Shown here piece by piece: positions 34,600 through 43,561 of a stretch of DNA of 64,000 nt; position 1 is the first letter of the stretch; every line of letters starts with the position of its first letter. The position numbers and the translations under genes are program-made. Origin of the DNA: Theionarchaea archaeon (GTDB lineage: Archaea; Methanobacteriota_B; Thermococci; Methanofastidiosales; SZ-28-30); contig JACVGT010000011.1 of the NCBI GenBank assembly GCA_018992685.1, positions 178,094-242,093 on the forward strand, read 5' to 3'. The notes beneath the pieces were generated by a model. That model was given only the letters and a program-made list of their open reading frames with translations. It was not told the origin of the DNA and did not search any database.

Positions 34600-35283
34600 A
34601 TGAAAAAAATAGCTATCATCGGTGGAACTGGAGACCTGGGATACGGACTGGCCTTGCGCTGGGCAAAGGCCGGGAGAGAGATAATCATAGGGTCCAGACA
34701 GGAAGAAAAAGCAGTGAAAGCGGCTGAGGAAATCAGGAACGTTCTTGGTGACAGCGTGACCGTATCAGGAATGGGAAACTTCGAAGCTACCAAGAATGCC
34801 CAGATCACTGTTCTATCAGTTCCTTTCCAGTTTCTTGTTCCTACTATGAGACAGATTCGGGATGCCATAGAAGAGGGCGACATTCTCATAAGTGTTATTG
34901 TCCCTCTTGCAGTAGAGATTGGAGGATTCTCTCCTACACAGGTGGTCACTCCCTGGCAGGGTTCTGCAGCTGAACTAGTGCAGTCTCTAGCCCCTCCGGG
35001 TGCTCAGGTGGTGAGTGCCTTCCAGAACATGAGTGCATTCAGGCTTCAGGACACAGATAATGAGGTGGATTGCGATGCAATCGTTTCGGGTCCGAAAACG
35101 GCTCGAAAGGAAGTCATAGAACTTGCTGGACTCATTCCTGGTGTACGAGGTATTGATGGAGGGCGGCTTGACTATGCTCGATTGGTGGAACCCATCACTG
35201 CGCTCCTCATAGGCCTGAATATCCGTTATAAGAACAGGGAAGGAATTGGAATCCGCTTTACATATGTAAATGAGGAGATATAG
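34600..35283 (+). CDS. npdG: F420H2:NADP+ oxidoreductase
   Basis: It passes hydride between coenzyme F420 and NADP. The 227-residue protein has the N-terminal 'AIIGGTGDLGYGLALRWAKAG' NADP-binding motif and 'IIGSRQEEKA' typical of Fno/NpdG, followed by 'LSVPFQF', 'QGSAAELVQSLAPPGAQVVSAFQNMSA', the conserved F420-site block. 'DDIVSGP'-like 'CDAIVSGPKTARKEVIEL' completes the family pattern. Its presence shows that the organism uses F420. The TATA box (TATTTATAAAGG) is about 35 bp before the ATG, leaving a short leader. It may form the first gene of the run up to 36772. Confidence 0.93.
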   Translation: MKKIAIIGGTGDLGYGLALRWAKAGREIIIGSRQEEKAVKAAEEIRNVLGDSVTVSGMGNFEATKNAQITVLSVPFQFLVPTMRQIRDAIEEGDILISVIVPLAVEIGGFSPTQVVTPWQGSAAELVQSLAPPGAQVVSAFQNMSAFRLQDTDNEVDCDAIVSGPKTARKEVIELAGLIPGVRGIDGGRLDYARLVEPITALLIGLNIRYKNREGIGIRFTYVNEEI

Positions 35284-35328
35284 CCCGAAAGCTTTTTAAA
35301 GCTAAGAAAAAGAGAGGGATGTGATAAT

Positions 35329-35583
35329 ATGACACGTGCATACGTCCTTATAAGGTCCATGAGCCCTGACACTGACCTGCTGGCAGAAAAGATCAAGACG
35401 ATTGGAGGCATTATTGATGCCTGCGCTGTATATGGAAGTTATGACATCATTTTGGAGCTGGAAGCCAAGAATCTGAAGAGGCTGAGAGACAAGATCATCG
35501 AGATCCGAGAGCTCGAGGACATTGGTGAGACAAAGACGCTGATCCAGATGGAAGAAGGAGAGGAAAATTCTGAGGGTGATTAG
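35329..35583 (+). CDS. Stand-alone Lrp/AsnC ligand-binding (RAM) domain protein 1
   Basis: An 84-residue alpha/beta protein with the RAM (regulation of amino-acid metabolism) pattern: 'RAYVLIRSMSPDTDLLAEKIKTIGGIIDACAVYGSYDIILELEA', lacking the DNA-binding helix-turn-helix of Lrp. The tail is acidic. Such stand-alone domains oligomerise into rings and may sense amino acids or modulate full Lrp proteins. A GAGGGATGTGAT ribosome site precedes it. It is directly followed, without any gap, by a second RAM gene. Confidence 0.88.
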   Translation: MTRAYVLIRSMSPDTDLLAEKIKTIGGIIDACAVYGSYDIILELEAKNLKRLRDKIIEIRELEDIGETKTLIQMEEGEENSEGD

Positions 35584-35826
35584 ATGATTAAAGCATTTGT
35601 GATCTTGAAGACTGACTGCCCTGATATATTTGAATGTGCAGAGAAAGCCACAAAGGTTCCAGGAGTGCTCCGCGCTGTACCCCTGTATGGGGAAGGAGAC
35701 ATCATGATTGAGATGCTGGTCAAGGACTTAAGGCAGTTGAAGGTGAGAAGCAGGTTGTTGCGGGTTAATCCCCTGGTCAAGAACACGCAGACCTTTCTTT
35801 CCATGGATGAGATAAAAGGTGAATAG
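35584..35826 (+). CDS. Stand-alone RAM domain protein 2
   Basis: An 80-residue paralogue of the preceding gene, starting immediately after its stop codon (TAG-ATG). 'KAFVILKTDCPDIFECAEKATKVPGVLRAVPLYGEGDIMIEMLVK' matches the RAM fold, and 'VKNTQTFLSMDEIKGE' is the closing strand. The two proteins are only moderately similar, so they may form a mixed ring. The stop of this gene lies just ahead of the nucleotidyltransferase start, so all three are one operon. Confidence 0.88.
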   Translation: MIKAFVILKTDCPDIFECAEKATKVPGVLRAVPLYGEGDIMIEMLVKDLRQLKVRSRLLRVNPLVKNTQTFLSMDEIKGE

Positions 35827-35845
35827 GGCACGAGAAGGAGACTTT

Positions 35846-36772
35846 TTGGAGACGGTGGAAAGCCTTATTTTTGATGTGAAGGGTGTCTGTCACCCTCCAG
35901 ATCGCGTTATCAGTTTTGTAAGGTACATCCCGACTGCAGACGGAGAACGGGAGAAGGCTGGAAGGAGTTATCAGAAAGTCTATGAGCTGGAAGAGCGGTT
36001 CAGGATTTTGAGGGAACGGTTTCCTCACTATGTGTATTTTGATCCAGTTTTCAATAGAGAACTACAAGGCGTGAGTCTGAGTGACATTTCAAGGGTGTAC
36101 AAGCCGGAGGAAAAACTGAGAGAGATTCTGGAGAACACACGAGAAGGGACAGAGAAGAAAGTACGGTCACTGGTGGAGGTTCTGGGAATTCCCATGGAGA
36201 AAATCGGTGTTTCAGGAAGTATCCTGGTGGGACTTGACACACAGGATTCAGACCTGGATATTATGGTGTACGGAGAGAAGTACTGTCGGAAGGCGTATGC
36301 TGCACTGGGAAGACTGAGGGAGGATGGCGTAGTCCAGTCCTTTGATGCAGAAGGAGCCCGGGAGAAAGCTCTTTTCAGATGGGGTTCGGCTGGTGAGGCT
36401 ACTGTTGAACTGGAGAGAAAAAAAGTGACCCAGGGGCTATTTGAGGGCAGGGAGTATTTTTTCAGGTTCTTAAAGGTGGAAGAAATGCCTTATGGTGATA
36501 TTGTGTATCATCCCTTGTACAAAACACACGTAACGGCATGCATCAGTGATGATTCTGATCGTATTTTTACTCCCTGTGTATATGGCGTGAGAGGGTGTTC
36601 CGTGAGTGGTGTTACAAGGTTGGTGAGTCCAAGAGGACGATTCTGTGAGCAGGCATCCCAGGGAGAGGTAGTAAGAGCCAGGGGTACCCTGGAGAAAGTT
36701 GAAGAGAGGGGAAATGTCTTCTTGCAGCTCGTCCTGCAGGATAATGATGATTTTCTCATTCCTTATTCGTAG
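35846..36772 (+). CDS. Predicted nucleotidyltransferase (COG1665-type)
   Basis: A 308-residue archaeal protein. An N-terminal beta-rich part (about 1-85) precedes a minimal nucleotidyltransferase core with 'GVSGSILVGLDTQDSDLDIMVYG' (about 122-144), the GS-x9-D-x-D pattern of the Pol-beta superfamily; a later 'ATVELERKK' may supply the third acidic residue. The C-terminal part is an OB-like strand region. I chose the TTG at 35846, five bases after GAAGGAG; a GTG at 35819 overlapping the previous stop is the alternative. The acceptor of the nucleotide is unknown. The link with two RAM-domain genes suggests regulation by an amino acid. Confidence 0.8.
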   Translation: METVESLIFDVKGVCHPPDRVISFVRYIPTADGEREKAGRSYQKVYELEERFRILRERFPHYVYFDPVFNRELQGVSLSDISRVYKPEEKLREILENTREGTEKKVRSLVEVLGIPMEKIGVSGSILVGLDTQDSDLDIMVYGEKYCRKAYAALGRLREDGVVQSFDAEGAREKALFRWGSAGEATVELERKKVTQGLFEGREYFFRFLKVEEMPYGDIVYHPLYKTHVTACISDDSDRIFTPCVYGVRGCSVSGVTRLVSPRGRFCEQASQGEVVRARGTLEKVEERGNVFLQLVLQDNDDFLIPYS

Positions 36773-36848
36773 ACCCGATTGCCTGGAGAGAGAATAGCAT
36801 CATCAAGGTTTAACAGTCCCAGGGATAGCGTGTAATCCCGGCAGGTAA

Positions 36849-37244
36849 TCAGGATTCTACTTCGTATCCTGCGTCAACCCACGCACTATAGTTCCCTTCC
36901 AGACGATATACCGTTGTGAATCCAGCGTCCACGAGGATTCGTGCTGCCTGCATTGAAACACTGTCACTGTGACAGTAAACAAGGTACGGTGCATTCTTGT
37001 CAAGAGTAGGAATCACTCTGTCTAGGGTACCATCTCCCATGGGGTAGTTCACAGCTCCTGGTAAATGACCCTGTTCGTAAAAAAGGGAAACGTCTACAAT
37101 GATGAGTCCCGGGCTATCTCTTATGAGGAGGGTTGCTTCTTCAGGTGTCACATCAGTATACTCTATCTCAGTTTCACTCTCTTGTTGGAGGCATCCAGAA
37201 CATACCAGTGCTACTACTACCAGCATTCTTGAAAGGCGGTTCAT
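36849..37244 (-). CDS. Rhodanese-domain lipoprotein
   Basis: A 131-residue exported protein: a hydrophobic signal ending 'LVCSGC' (a probable lipid-attachment cysteine near residue 19), then one rhodanese domain. 'IVDVSLFYEQGHLPGAVNYP' is the classic CH2A-type motif, and 'YLVYCHSDSVSMQAARIL' carries the active-site cysteine with loop C-H-S-D-S-V-S; the loop lacks the arginine of the usual CRSGxR sequence, so transferase activity may differ. The final 'GNYSAWVDAGYEV' is also typical. The ATG at 37244 is preferred over an upstream TTG. Confidence 0.88.
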   Translation of the reverse strand: MNRLSRMLVVVALVCSGCLQQESETEIEYTDVTPEEATLLIRDSPGLIIVDVSLFYEQGHLPGAVNYPMGDGTLDRVIPTLDKNAPYLVYCHSDSVSMQAARILVDAGFTTVYRLEGNYSAWVDAGYEVES

Positions 37245-37369
37245 GTGTCTCAACTATATACTTTTGACGAATCGAGGAATATAAATGCTTTCATTCTGAC
37301 ATAACCGTTCAGGTCTCCTACCGGTTGGCAGGAGCAGAAGATATCACCCTACCCATTCGACTCTGAGAA

Positions 37370-38122
37370 CTACTGCTTCTTCAACTTGAAAATAAGGAAG
37401 TGACACACTCTCCAGTCATCTTTAAAGGCTGGATATTTCTCAATCATTTCTTTAGAAGGGGATGGCTCAGCCAAATCTTCTATGGTAAACCCTGCGCTCT
37501 TAATTGCTCTGAAATAGCTTGTCAACGTTCTGTGGAAAAGCAGCACCCCATTTTTTGCCCCTGGAGGATAGGGCTGTTCATAAGGCACCTCATCAAAGTA
37601 TCGATCCACCTTCCAGTACAACCTTTTACCCTCATTGTCCTTGATCCACGCGCTCTCAGGAGTGCCAAAACAGGGATGAATAATTGAAAGAATCAGTAGT
37701 CCATTTCTCACCAGCAATTTGTTCATCTCATTCAATGCCTTTTCATAGTCGGGAAGATCCTGTAACACCATATTTGACACAATAATATCAAAAGTCTCAC
37801 TCTCCAGGAAATCAAGGTTCTCGCAATTACCATGGTGATAGTCTATGGGATAGCCTTTAGGCGTTCTTTTTCGGGCAATCTCTAACATTTTCCGTGAGTA
37901 ATCCACAGCCACTACAGTTGCTCCCTTTTCGGCGAGAATGCGGCTCAGGTATCCTTCACCACATCCTGCGTCAAGTATTCGCTTGTGATCAACTGACCCC
38001 AGGAACTTGAATAATACAGGATTTATCAGCACTTCTCTAGAAGGATCACCCAGTGGTGTAAACCGAGCTGTCAATTCTTCTGCATGGGATTCCCATCTCT
38101 TGATGACTTCTTTCATGTTCAT
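37370..38122 (-). CDS. SAM-dependent methyltransferase, class I
   Basis: A 250-residue protein with the Rossmann-like methyltransferase signature 'ILDAGCGEGYLSRILAEKGATVVAVDYSRKML' (motif I and the acidic end of strand 2), 'DFLESETFDIIVSNMVLQDLPD' (motif II/III) and 'LLVRNGLLILSIIHPCFG'. It belongs to the UbiE/COG2226-like group; the substrate is unknown. The GGTGATGAA ribosome site lies directly before ATGAACATG. It stands alone. Confidence 0.9.
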   Translation of the reverse strand: MNMKEVIKRWESHAEELTARFTPLGDPSREVLINPVLFKFLGSVDHKRILDAGCGEGYLSRILAEKGATVVAVDYSRKMLEIARKRTPKGYPIDYHHGNCENLDFLESETFDIIVSNMVLQDLPDYEKALNEMNKLLVRNGLLILSIIHPCFGTPESAWIKDNEGKRLYWKVDRYFDEVPYEQPYPPGAKNGVLLFHRTLTSYFRAIKSAGFTIEDLAEPSPSKEMIEKYPAFKDDWRVCHFLIFKLKKQ

Positions 38123-38461
38123 TTCATCACCATTTCTGTTCTACAGGTACCTTCCTGAGATCATAGCCTTTTGGTGCCCTACCATTGCAGCAACAGTTCT
38201 GTCGAACAAGAGGTCATTACAGGGGAGTAGACTCTTGAGCCTTTTCCCCTCTGCACAATACGCATCGGTCTGTGTCGAAGTCAAAAGAAGTGCTGAGTAT
38301 TTATACCTTTCTTTTGACAGTATGACGAATCTTATGACGTTGGTTGGTGCTCTGGCAGGTGCAGTGCTGGCAGAGATCATGCGTGGAGCAAGACAGGGTT
38401 TCACTAGAAGGACTGAAATATCCAACCATATCTTTTTATATATATATGCCAAGAAAACCTA
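38123..38461. other. Divergent intergenic region with a tiny ORF
   Basis: It contains GTATTTATACC (38297-38307) and the strong promoter of the RING-like gene, TCTTTTTATATATATATG (about 38430-38447). A 46-codon plus ORF (38322-38462, starting MTNLMTLVGALAGAVLAEIM) lies about 20 bp after the first box and ends in TAATG overlapping the next start. Its last ten codons are encoded by the second TATA box, so I regard it as doubtful (about 0.25). Confidence 0.4.
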
Positions 38462-40333
38462 ATGAGTCAATGCAGTCTGTGTGGTGGAGAAATCTTGGAT
38501 CGGAGTGATTCCCGCTATTGCGTTCATTGCCAGGCAACCTTCCACAGAAGCTGTGTTATCGATCACTTCTATCGAAATAAGTACTGCCCGGTCTGCAACA
38601 AAAAAATGTCCTTGATATTCATGCGGTTTGGTGAACCTCCTCAATCCACAATGAAGAAGAGGTCTTTGCCAAATGAAATCAGAAAGCCCAAGTGGCCCCA
38701 GCTGGAAAGAAGGACAGAGGTTCCCGTTTTCGAAATTGACATCCCGACAGGTCCCCTGAAGCGTACAGACAAGTACATACCAAAGGCCCGAGGCAAACGG
38801 CAATTCAAGCTCCCAAAGAAACTCCCCATGAAATTCATCGGGATTGTTTTCATCCTAGCCGTCATTGGAGGAGGTGCCTACTTTGGGAGAAGCTATCTCC
38901 CCACAAGCTTTGGAACCCAGGAAGAACAACCCACCGCATCGCCCTGGACTGTGGTATGGACCTATCCTCTGGAAGGCGTTACTGACATGGCTGCTTCTCC
39001 TGAGGGAATCGTCGTGGGCAGCAGACAGGGACTTGTGATATTCGCTGTTGATGGCTCTGTCTTGTGGCAAAGAGAGGGCGAAATTACTGATGTAGATATA
39101 AATGAAAGCATTATTGCAGTCACCAACAGAGGATATGTAGAAATGTACACAATCGAAGGGACAGAACTGGTTCGGTATGGCGAAGGATTCTCAGATTCAG
39201 TCTCTCTCTCCAGTCTCCAGATTGCAGCAGCAGGTTCCTCTCAGGGGGGAATAACTTTTGTTGATACAGATGGGAATGTGCTCCAGAAAATCGAGACAGG
39301 CCCGGTAACCAACGTCTCTTTTTCTGAAAACAGTGAAATGACAGCATACCGACAGGAGGGAACAGTGTATGTTCTGGACATTCTGGGGGACGTCATGTAT
39401 GCCTTTGATGACCAGGGATCTGCACAGGATCGAATCATCCTGCTTTCCCAGGGACGGGTATTTGCGCAGGCGGCTCAGAACGTCTTCCTGTATGATGGAG
39501 AGACTGATTCTGTCCTGTGGAGTGCAGAGGTAGGAACGTGCAGTGCAGGTCTTTCAGTTTCAGAGGATGGAGGAACCTTTGCCGTGTGCGGCCAGAACCC
39601 TGTGTTGTACAACAGTTCAGGGCAGGAAATACACACACTACCCAAGGGTAGCTGTGGAAGCATTGCCTTTGTCAACCAGGATGTCGTGGTATCAGATTCC
39701 AATACTATCTATTTCTTACGGTATGCTCAGCCCACCATAACAACTCCTCCTGAAGAAGAAGGCGAGAAGCAGCCGGAAGAATCAGAAGAGCCAGGAGAAC
39801 AACCTTCCACAGAACTGGGAACGTATCAAGAATGGTTCACCTGGTATCAGTCATTTCTCTCCACAGAAGGGAATTCTGCAACCTACAGTATTGAGGTGAA
39901 AGAGGGAGAAAGCGTCTCCACCATGGAAATCAACTATATGATTGAAGGGAAAGAAGAGAAGACCGTCATTGAATCCTTTACCATAGTCATTAAGACCCAG
40001 GAAGCAGAACTCAAGAGTACATTCAAGAGGTGGATTGGCCCGGATGGAACCTGCCTGAAAGCTGAAATGACCATTGACACCACCAGCACGGCAATAGACT
40101 GCAGCAAGACTACCATTCAGGGAGTTGACCTCAGAGAGATTCTTTCATTCGCAGATAAGGTTTCTTATGTTGGCCAAGAAGAAGTGACAGTGGGCAGGGG
40201 TACGTTCCTGTGTCACAAATTGGAATATGACACAGGGAATGGGATTATTACTCTCTGGATTTCTGATGGAATGCCCCCCATCAAGGTTTCATTGCAGCAG
40301 GGTGAACGACTGGTCACCATGAGCCTTGAATGA
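38462..40333 (+). CDS. Transmembrane RING-like zinc finger with extracellular propeller
   Basis: A 623-residue protein. Residues 4-45 hold eight ordered ligands, C4 C7 / C20 C23 / H28 C31 / C42 C45, a cross-brace C4HC3 layout close to RING-type fingers ('CVHCQATFHRSCVIDHFYRNKYCPVC'). A basic linker leads to one membrane helix (about 123-141). Outside are propeller-like repeats (about 155-430) with 'VLWQREGEITDVDINESIIAVTNRGYV' blades, an acidic Pro/Glu spacer (about 433-460), and a beta-rich C-terminal domain (about 465-623) with paired cysteines. RING fingers of this kind in eukaryotes recruit ubiquitin conjugation enzymes; none is encoded nearby. TATATATATG is centred 26 bp before the ATG. 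Confidence 0.85.
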   Translation: MSQCSLCGGEILDRSDSRYCVHCQATFHRSCVIDHFYRNKYCPVCNKKMSLIFMRFGEPPQSTMKKRSLPNEIRKPKWPQLERRTEVPVFEIDIPTGPLKRTDKYIPKARGKRQFKLPKKLPMKFIGIVFILAVIGGGAYFGRSYLPTSFGTQEEQPTASPWTVVWTYPLEGVTDMAASPEGIVVGSRQGLVIFAVDGSVLWQREGEITDVDINESIIAVTNRGYVEMYTIEGTELVRYGEGFSDSVSLSSLQIAAAGSSQGGITFVDTDGNVLQKIETGPVTNVSFSENSEMTAYRQEGTVYVLDILGDVMYAFDDQGSAQDRIILLSQGRVFAQAAQNVFLYDGETDSVLWSAEVGTCSAGLSVSEDGGTFAVCGQNPVLYNSSGQEIHTLPKGSCGSIAFVNQDVVVSDSNTIYFLRYAQPTITTPPEEEGEKQPEESEEPGEQPSTELGTYQEWFTWYQSFLSTEGNSATYSIEVKEGESVSTMEINYMIEGKEEKTVIESFTIVIKTQEAELKSTFKRWIGPDGTCLKAEMTIDTTSTAIDCSKTTIQGVDLREILSFADKVSYVGQEEVTVGRGTFLCHKLEYDTGNGIITLWISDGMPPIKVSLQQGERLVTMSLE

Positions 40334-40414
40334 TTATAAGCTTCAATCATCACATGTCACACAAGGTTATAAACAAATCACAGTTCACCCCGTTTGCTTC
40401 TTCTATCATAACAA

Positions 40415-40642
40415 CTACAGACTTCTGGGTGCTAGATACACAACATTAGCTCCTCGAATGACAATATAACCGATCTTTCGGAACACTTCATCATCAGCAA
40501 GTTCTTCAGTATTCGCCATTACTAGGTTCAGATGTTGGTCGTATCCTTTGAGAATACCACGAAACACTCTGTTGCCCCGGAGCTCTACCAGGACGTTTTT
40601 TTCCAGGGAACCATGAATGAGGTCAAGCGGTTTTTCTGCCAT
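40415..40642 (-). CDS. Sm-like (LSm) RNA-binding protein
   Basis: A 75-residue archaeal Sm protein that forms heptameric rings and binds U-rich RNA. The Sm1 motif 'NVLVELRGNRVFRGILKGYDQHLNLVMANTEE' and the Sm2 motif 'IVIRGANVVYLAP' (IRG) are complete. A TATATAAAG box (minus strand, 40675-40683) lies about 37 bp upstream, leaving a short leader with GGTGAAT. Confidence 0.95.
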   Translation of the reverse strand: MAEKPLDLIHGSLEKNVLVELRGNRVFRGILKGYDQHLNLVMANTEELADDEVFRKIGYIVIRGANVVYLAPRSL

Positions 40643-40837
40643 AGTTATTCACCAGTTTGTAGTTTCTACGGGGCTTTATATATGTTTGCATTGAGGGTTC
40701 TTTTAGCCATTTCTCGCTTTTACCTGTTCTTGTGGATTCCGAATTGTTATTATCCATCAAAAAGTGTGCACAAAAGCTCACAGAAGGAGTTCACAGATTC
40801 AAACTCTCCATGCAATCGTGACCGGTCCTGTAATAAA

Positions 40838-40847
40838 CCTTTTAAAG
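40838..40847 (+). promoter_or_regulatory. TATA element of ppsA
   Basis: CCTTTTAAAG centred 25 bp before the ATG at 40868, with no ribosome site, marks a leaderless message. Confidence 0.65.
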
Positions 40848-40867
40848 TAATGGTAGTATGACACCCC

Positions 40868-43228
40868 ATGTCTGAAGAGTTTATCTTGTGGTTTGATGAA
40901 ATTGGTATGGAAGATGTACCGCGTGTGGGAGGTAAGTCTGCTTCTCTGGGAGAAATGACTAAGGCCGACGTGCCTGTTCCCTTTGGGTTTACCACCACAG
41001 CTGCAGCTTATCAATCCTTTATTACTCAATCACACCTGGAATCCGTGCTTGAGAAGTCATTGTCGGAGTTAGAAGACCCTGAAGATACTAGGACCCTCCA
41101 GAAGGTGGGAAAGAAGATCAGGGAGGCCATCCAGAACGCAGAAATGCCAGAAGCATTGGAAAAGGTTATTAAGGAGGCTTATAAGGAGCTGACTGCCAGA
41201 TATCAGAAGGAAGGAGGCTCTGGAGAGCCATATGTGGCCATTCGTTCTTCTGCAACGGCAGAAGACCTTCCTGATGCCTCGTTTGCGGGGCAACAGGAGA
41301 CATATTTGAACGTTGTGGGCGCCCAGGAGGTTGTGGAGAGGATACAGGAGTGTTTCGCATCCTTGTTCACTGACCGGGCCATCTACTACCGTATACAAAA
41401 AGGATTTGAACATATGGAAGTTTCTCTGGCTGCCATTGTGCAGTTGATGGTATTCAGTGAAGCTGCAGGTGTCATGTTCACTCTGAATGTGTCCAACGGA
41501 GATCGGAACGTGGTTCAGATTGAGGGCGCATACGGGCTGGGAGAATATGTAGTTCAGGGAAAGGTGACACCTGATGTGTATTACGTGAATAAGGAATCAC
41601 TATCCATTCAGAAGATCATTTCTGAGAAAGATGTGATGCTCATACGGAAGGAGAAGGGTGGAGTTGAAGAAAAGAAAGTTCCTGCCTCAAAGAAGAAAGA
41701 ACAGGTAGTTACTGACGAGCAGGTAGTGCAGCTGGCTGAATACGGGAAATCAATTGAAGCCCATTACAGAAAGCCCATGGATATCGAGTGGGGACTGGAT
41801 CAGAGAACAGATAAATTATGGATACTGCAAGCCAGACCAGAGACTGCCTGGGCTGCACGAGGACGAACAGAGGAAGAAAGAGGGGAAATGATAACGACCA
41901 AGGAAAGGAACATTATTGTGAAAGGGCTATCTGCATCTCCGGGGATAGCTGCAGGTAAAGCTCATGTGATCATGGATGTCACAGGTATCCATCAATTCCA
42001 GCAGGGGGAAATCCTGGTGACGGAAATGACTGCACCTGATTGGGTCCCTGCCATGAAGAAGGCAAAAGCTATCGTTACCAACTCGGGTGGGACAACCTGT
42101 CATGCTGCAATTGTGTCCCGGGAGATGGGCATCCCCTGCATTGTGGCTGCTCAGGGAGCTACCGATGCTGTGACCAATGGTCAGGACATTACTGTGGATG
42201 CCACCAATGGTGTGGTGTATGAGGGTATTCTGGAAGAAGCAGTTGCTGAGAAGAAGGAAGAGAGAGAAGTTGCTGCAGAAGTGGCACCAGTGACAGGTAC
42301 GAAAGTGCTGATGAACCTAGGGGACCCTGATCTGGCCGAGAAGTATGCAGTACTCCCCTGTGATGGGATAGGACTGATGCGGGAAGAATTCATCTGGACC
42401 ACCTTCATTCATGAGCATCCCAACTACATGATCGAGATCGGACAGTCAGAGAAAGTGGTAGATATGCTGGCTGAAGGGTTCAGGAAGGTGGCAAAAGCAC
42501 TGTATCCCAGGCCTGTGGTGTTGCGGCTTAGTGATTTTAAGACCAGCGAATATCGAGATTTGAAAGGTGGTGACAAGTTTGAACCTGAGGAACCTTCTGC
42601 ACTGCTGGGGTGGAGAGGCGCCTCCCGGTACTATGATCCAGGATATGTTGAAGCCTTCAAACTGGAATTGACGGCAGTCAAGAAGGTCAGAGAGGAGTTC
42701 AGGTTGCAGAATCTGTGGGTCATGATTCCCTTCTGCAGGACTGTGGAAGAGTGTAGAAAGGTCATTACCATTATGAAGGAGCAGGGACTGGAGAGAGGAC
42801 CTGACTTCAAGATCTGGTTAATGGCAGAGATACCTTCCAATATTGTACTGGCAGACAAGTTCAGTGAGTATGTTGATGGATTTTCAGTGGGTTCCAACGA
42901 CCTGACTATGTTGATATTGGGCGCAGACAGGGACAATGACAGAATTGCCTCGATTTTTGATGAGAGAGATCTGGCAGTGAGACGTTCGATCAAGCACTTG
43001 ATCGAGGTAGCTCACGGGAAGAGGAAGACTGTCTCGATTTGTGGACAGGCACCATCTGTCTATCCAGATTTCACTGAGTTTCTGGTGAGGGCAGGAATTG
43101 ATTCTGTCTCTGTGAACCCTGATGCTGTCAAGTCCACCAAGAAACTGGTGGCTCAGGTTGAACAGAGGATTGTTCTGGAGAAGGCTACAGGAAGAGGAAT
43201 TGCCGCAGATGAAGATCTGGAGTGGTAG
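40868..43228 (+). CDS. ppsA: Phosphoenolpyruvate synthase
   Basis: It makes PEP from pyruvate with ATP, releasing AMP and phosphate, a key step of gluconeogenesis in archaea. At 786 residues it has the expected length. The N-terminal ATP-grasp domain has 'VGGKSASLGEM' and 'IRSSATAEDLPDASFAGQQETYLN'; the central phosphohistidine domain has 'GGTTCHAAIVSREMGIPCIV' with the catalytic His; the C-terminal TIM barrel has 'GIGLMREEF', 'FSVGSNDLTMLILGADRDN' and 'VSICGQAPS'. A Lys/Glu-rich linker (around residue 270) joins the domains. It has its own promoter. Confidence 0.96.
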   Translation: MSEEFILWFDEIGMEDVPRVGGKSASLGEMTKADVPVPFGFTTTAAAYQSFITQSHLESVLEKSLSELEDPEDTRTLQKVGKKIREAIQNAEMPEALEKVIKEAYKELTARYQKEGGSGEPYVAIRSSATAEDLPDASFAGQQETYLNVVGAQEVVERIQECFASLFTDRAIYYRIQKGFEHMEVSLAAIVQLMVFSEAAGVMFTLNVSNGDRNVVQIEGAYGLGEYVVQGKVTPDVYYVNKESLSIQKIISEKDVMLIRKEKGGVEEKKVPASKKKEQVVTDEQVVQLAEYGKSIEAHYRKPMDIEWGLDQRTDKLWILQARPETAWAARGRTEEERGEMITTKERNIIVKGLSASPGIAAGKAHVIMDVTGIHQFQQGEILVTEMTAPDWVPAMKKAKAIVTNSGGTTCHAAIVSREMGIPCIVAAQGATDAVTNGQDITVDATNGVVYEGILEEAVAEKKEEREVAAEVAPVTGTKVLMNLGDPDLAEKYAVLPCDGIGLMREEFIWTTFIHEHPNYMIEIGQSEKVVDMLAEGFRKVAKALYPRPVVLRLSDFKTSEYRDLKGGDKFEPEEPSALLGWRGASRYYDPGYVEAFKLELTAVKKVREEFRLQNLWVMIPFCRTVEECRKVITIMKEQGLERGPDFKIWLMAEIPSNIVLADKFSEYVDGFSVGSNDLTMLILGADRDNDRIASIFDERDLAVRRSIKHLIEVAHGKRKTVSICGQAPSVYPDFTEFLVRAGIDSVSVNPDAVKSTKKLVAQVEQRIVLEKATGRGIAADEDLEW

Positions 43229-43272
43229 TAAAATTCCTTTTCTTCATTTTATTGGGATTGAGATGTCTCTTC

Positions 43273-43497
43273 ATGACTTCAGAAGACATTATAGAAGGTG
43301 ACTTTCATATCGGGTTGTACCTCCATATGGGGGTTCCTTCCGGGAATTTCTGCAAGAGAATTCTTCTGGCACGAACCGTTGGAGGAGTCTTTCAACATCT
43401 TGAAGGTCGATCTACTACGGTGGTCACGGTAGAAGATTCTAGCCCTGAGCGAAACCCTTATATACTACGGAAGAAAACCGAGAGAAGGAATTACTGA
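43273..43497 (+). CDS. Possible 74-residue hypothetical protein
   Basis: A frame from ATG 43273 to 43497 starting MTSEDIIEGDFHIGLYLHMG. A CATTTTATTG box lies about 23 bp before the ATG, in the range of other leaderless genes here. Against it, no family is recognised and a second, better TATA box (CCCTTATATAC) lies inside its 3' end, probably serving the glutaredoxin gene. It may be a chance frame. Confidence 0.3.
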   Translation: MTSEDIIEGDFHIGLYLHMGVPSGNFCKRILLARTVGGVFQHLEGRSTTVVTVEDSSPERNPYILRKKTERRNY

Positions 43498-43561
43498 TAA
43501 GAACATTCGTTTTTTATCCAGTTCAATTCTGAAAAATAACCCAATTACCGGAGGTGATATT

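Noticed and set aside
38322-38462. 46-codon hydrophobic ORF overlapping the RING-like gene start
   Set aside because: Its end is encoded by the TATA box of the next gene and its own promoter spacing is poor, so the TAATG overlap is probably chance.
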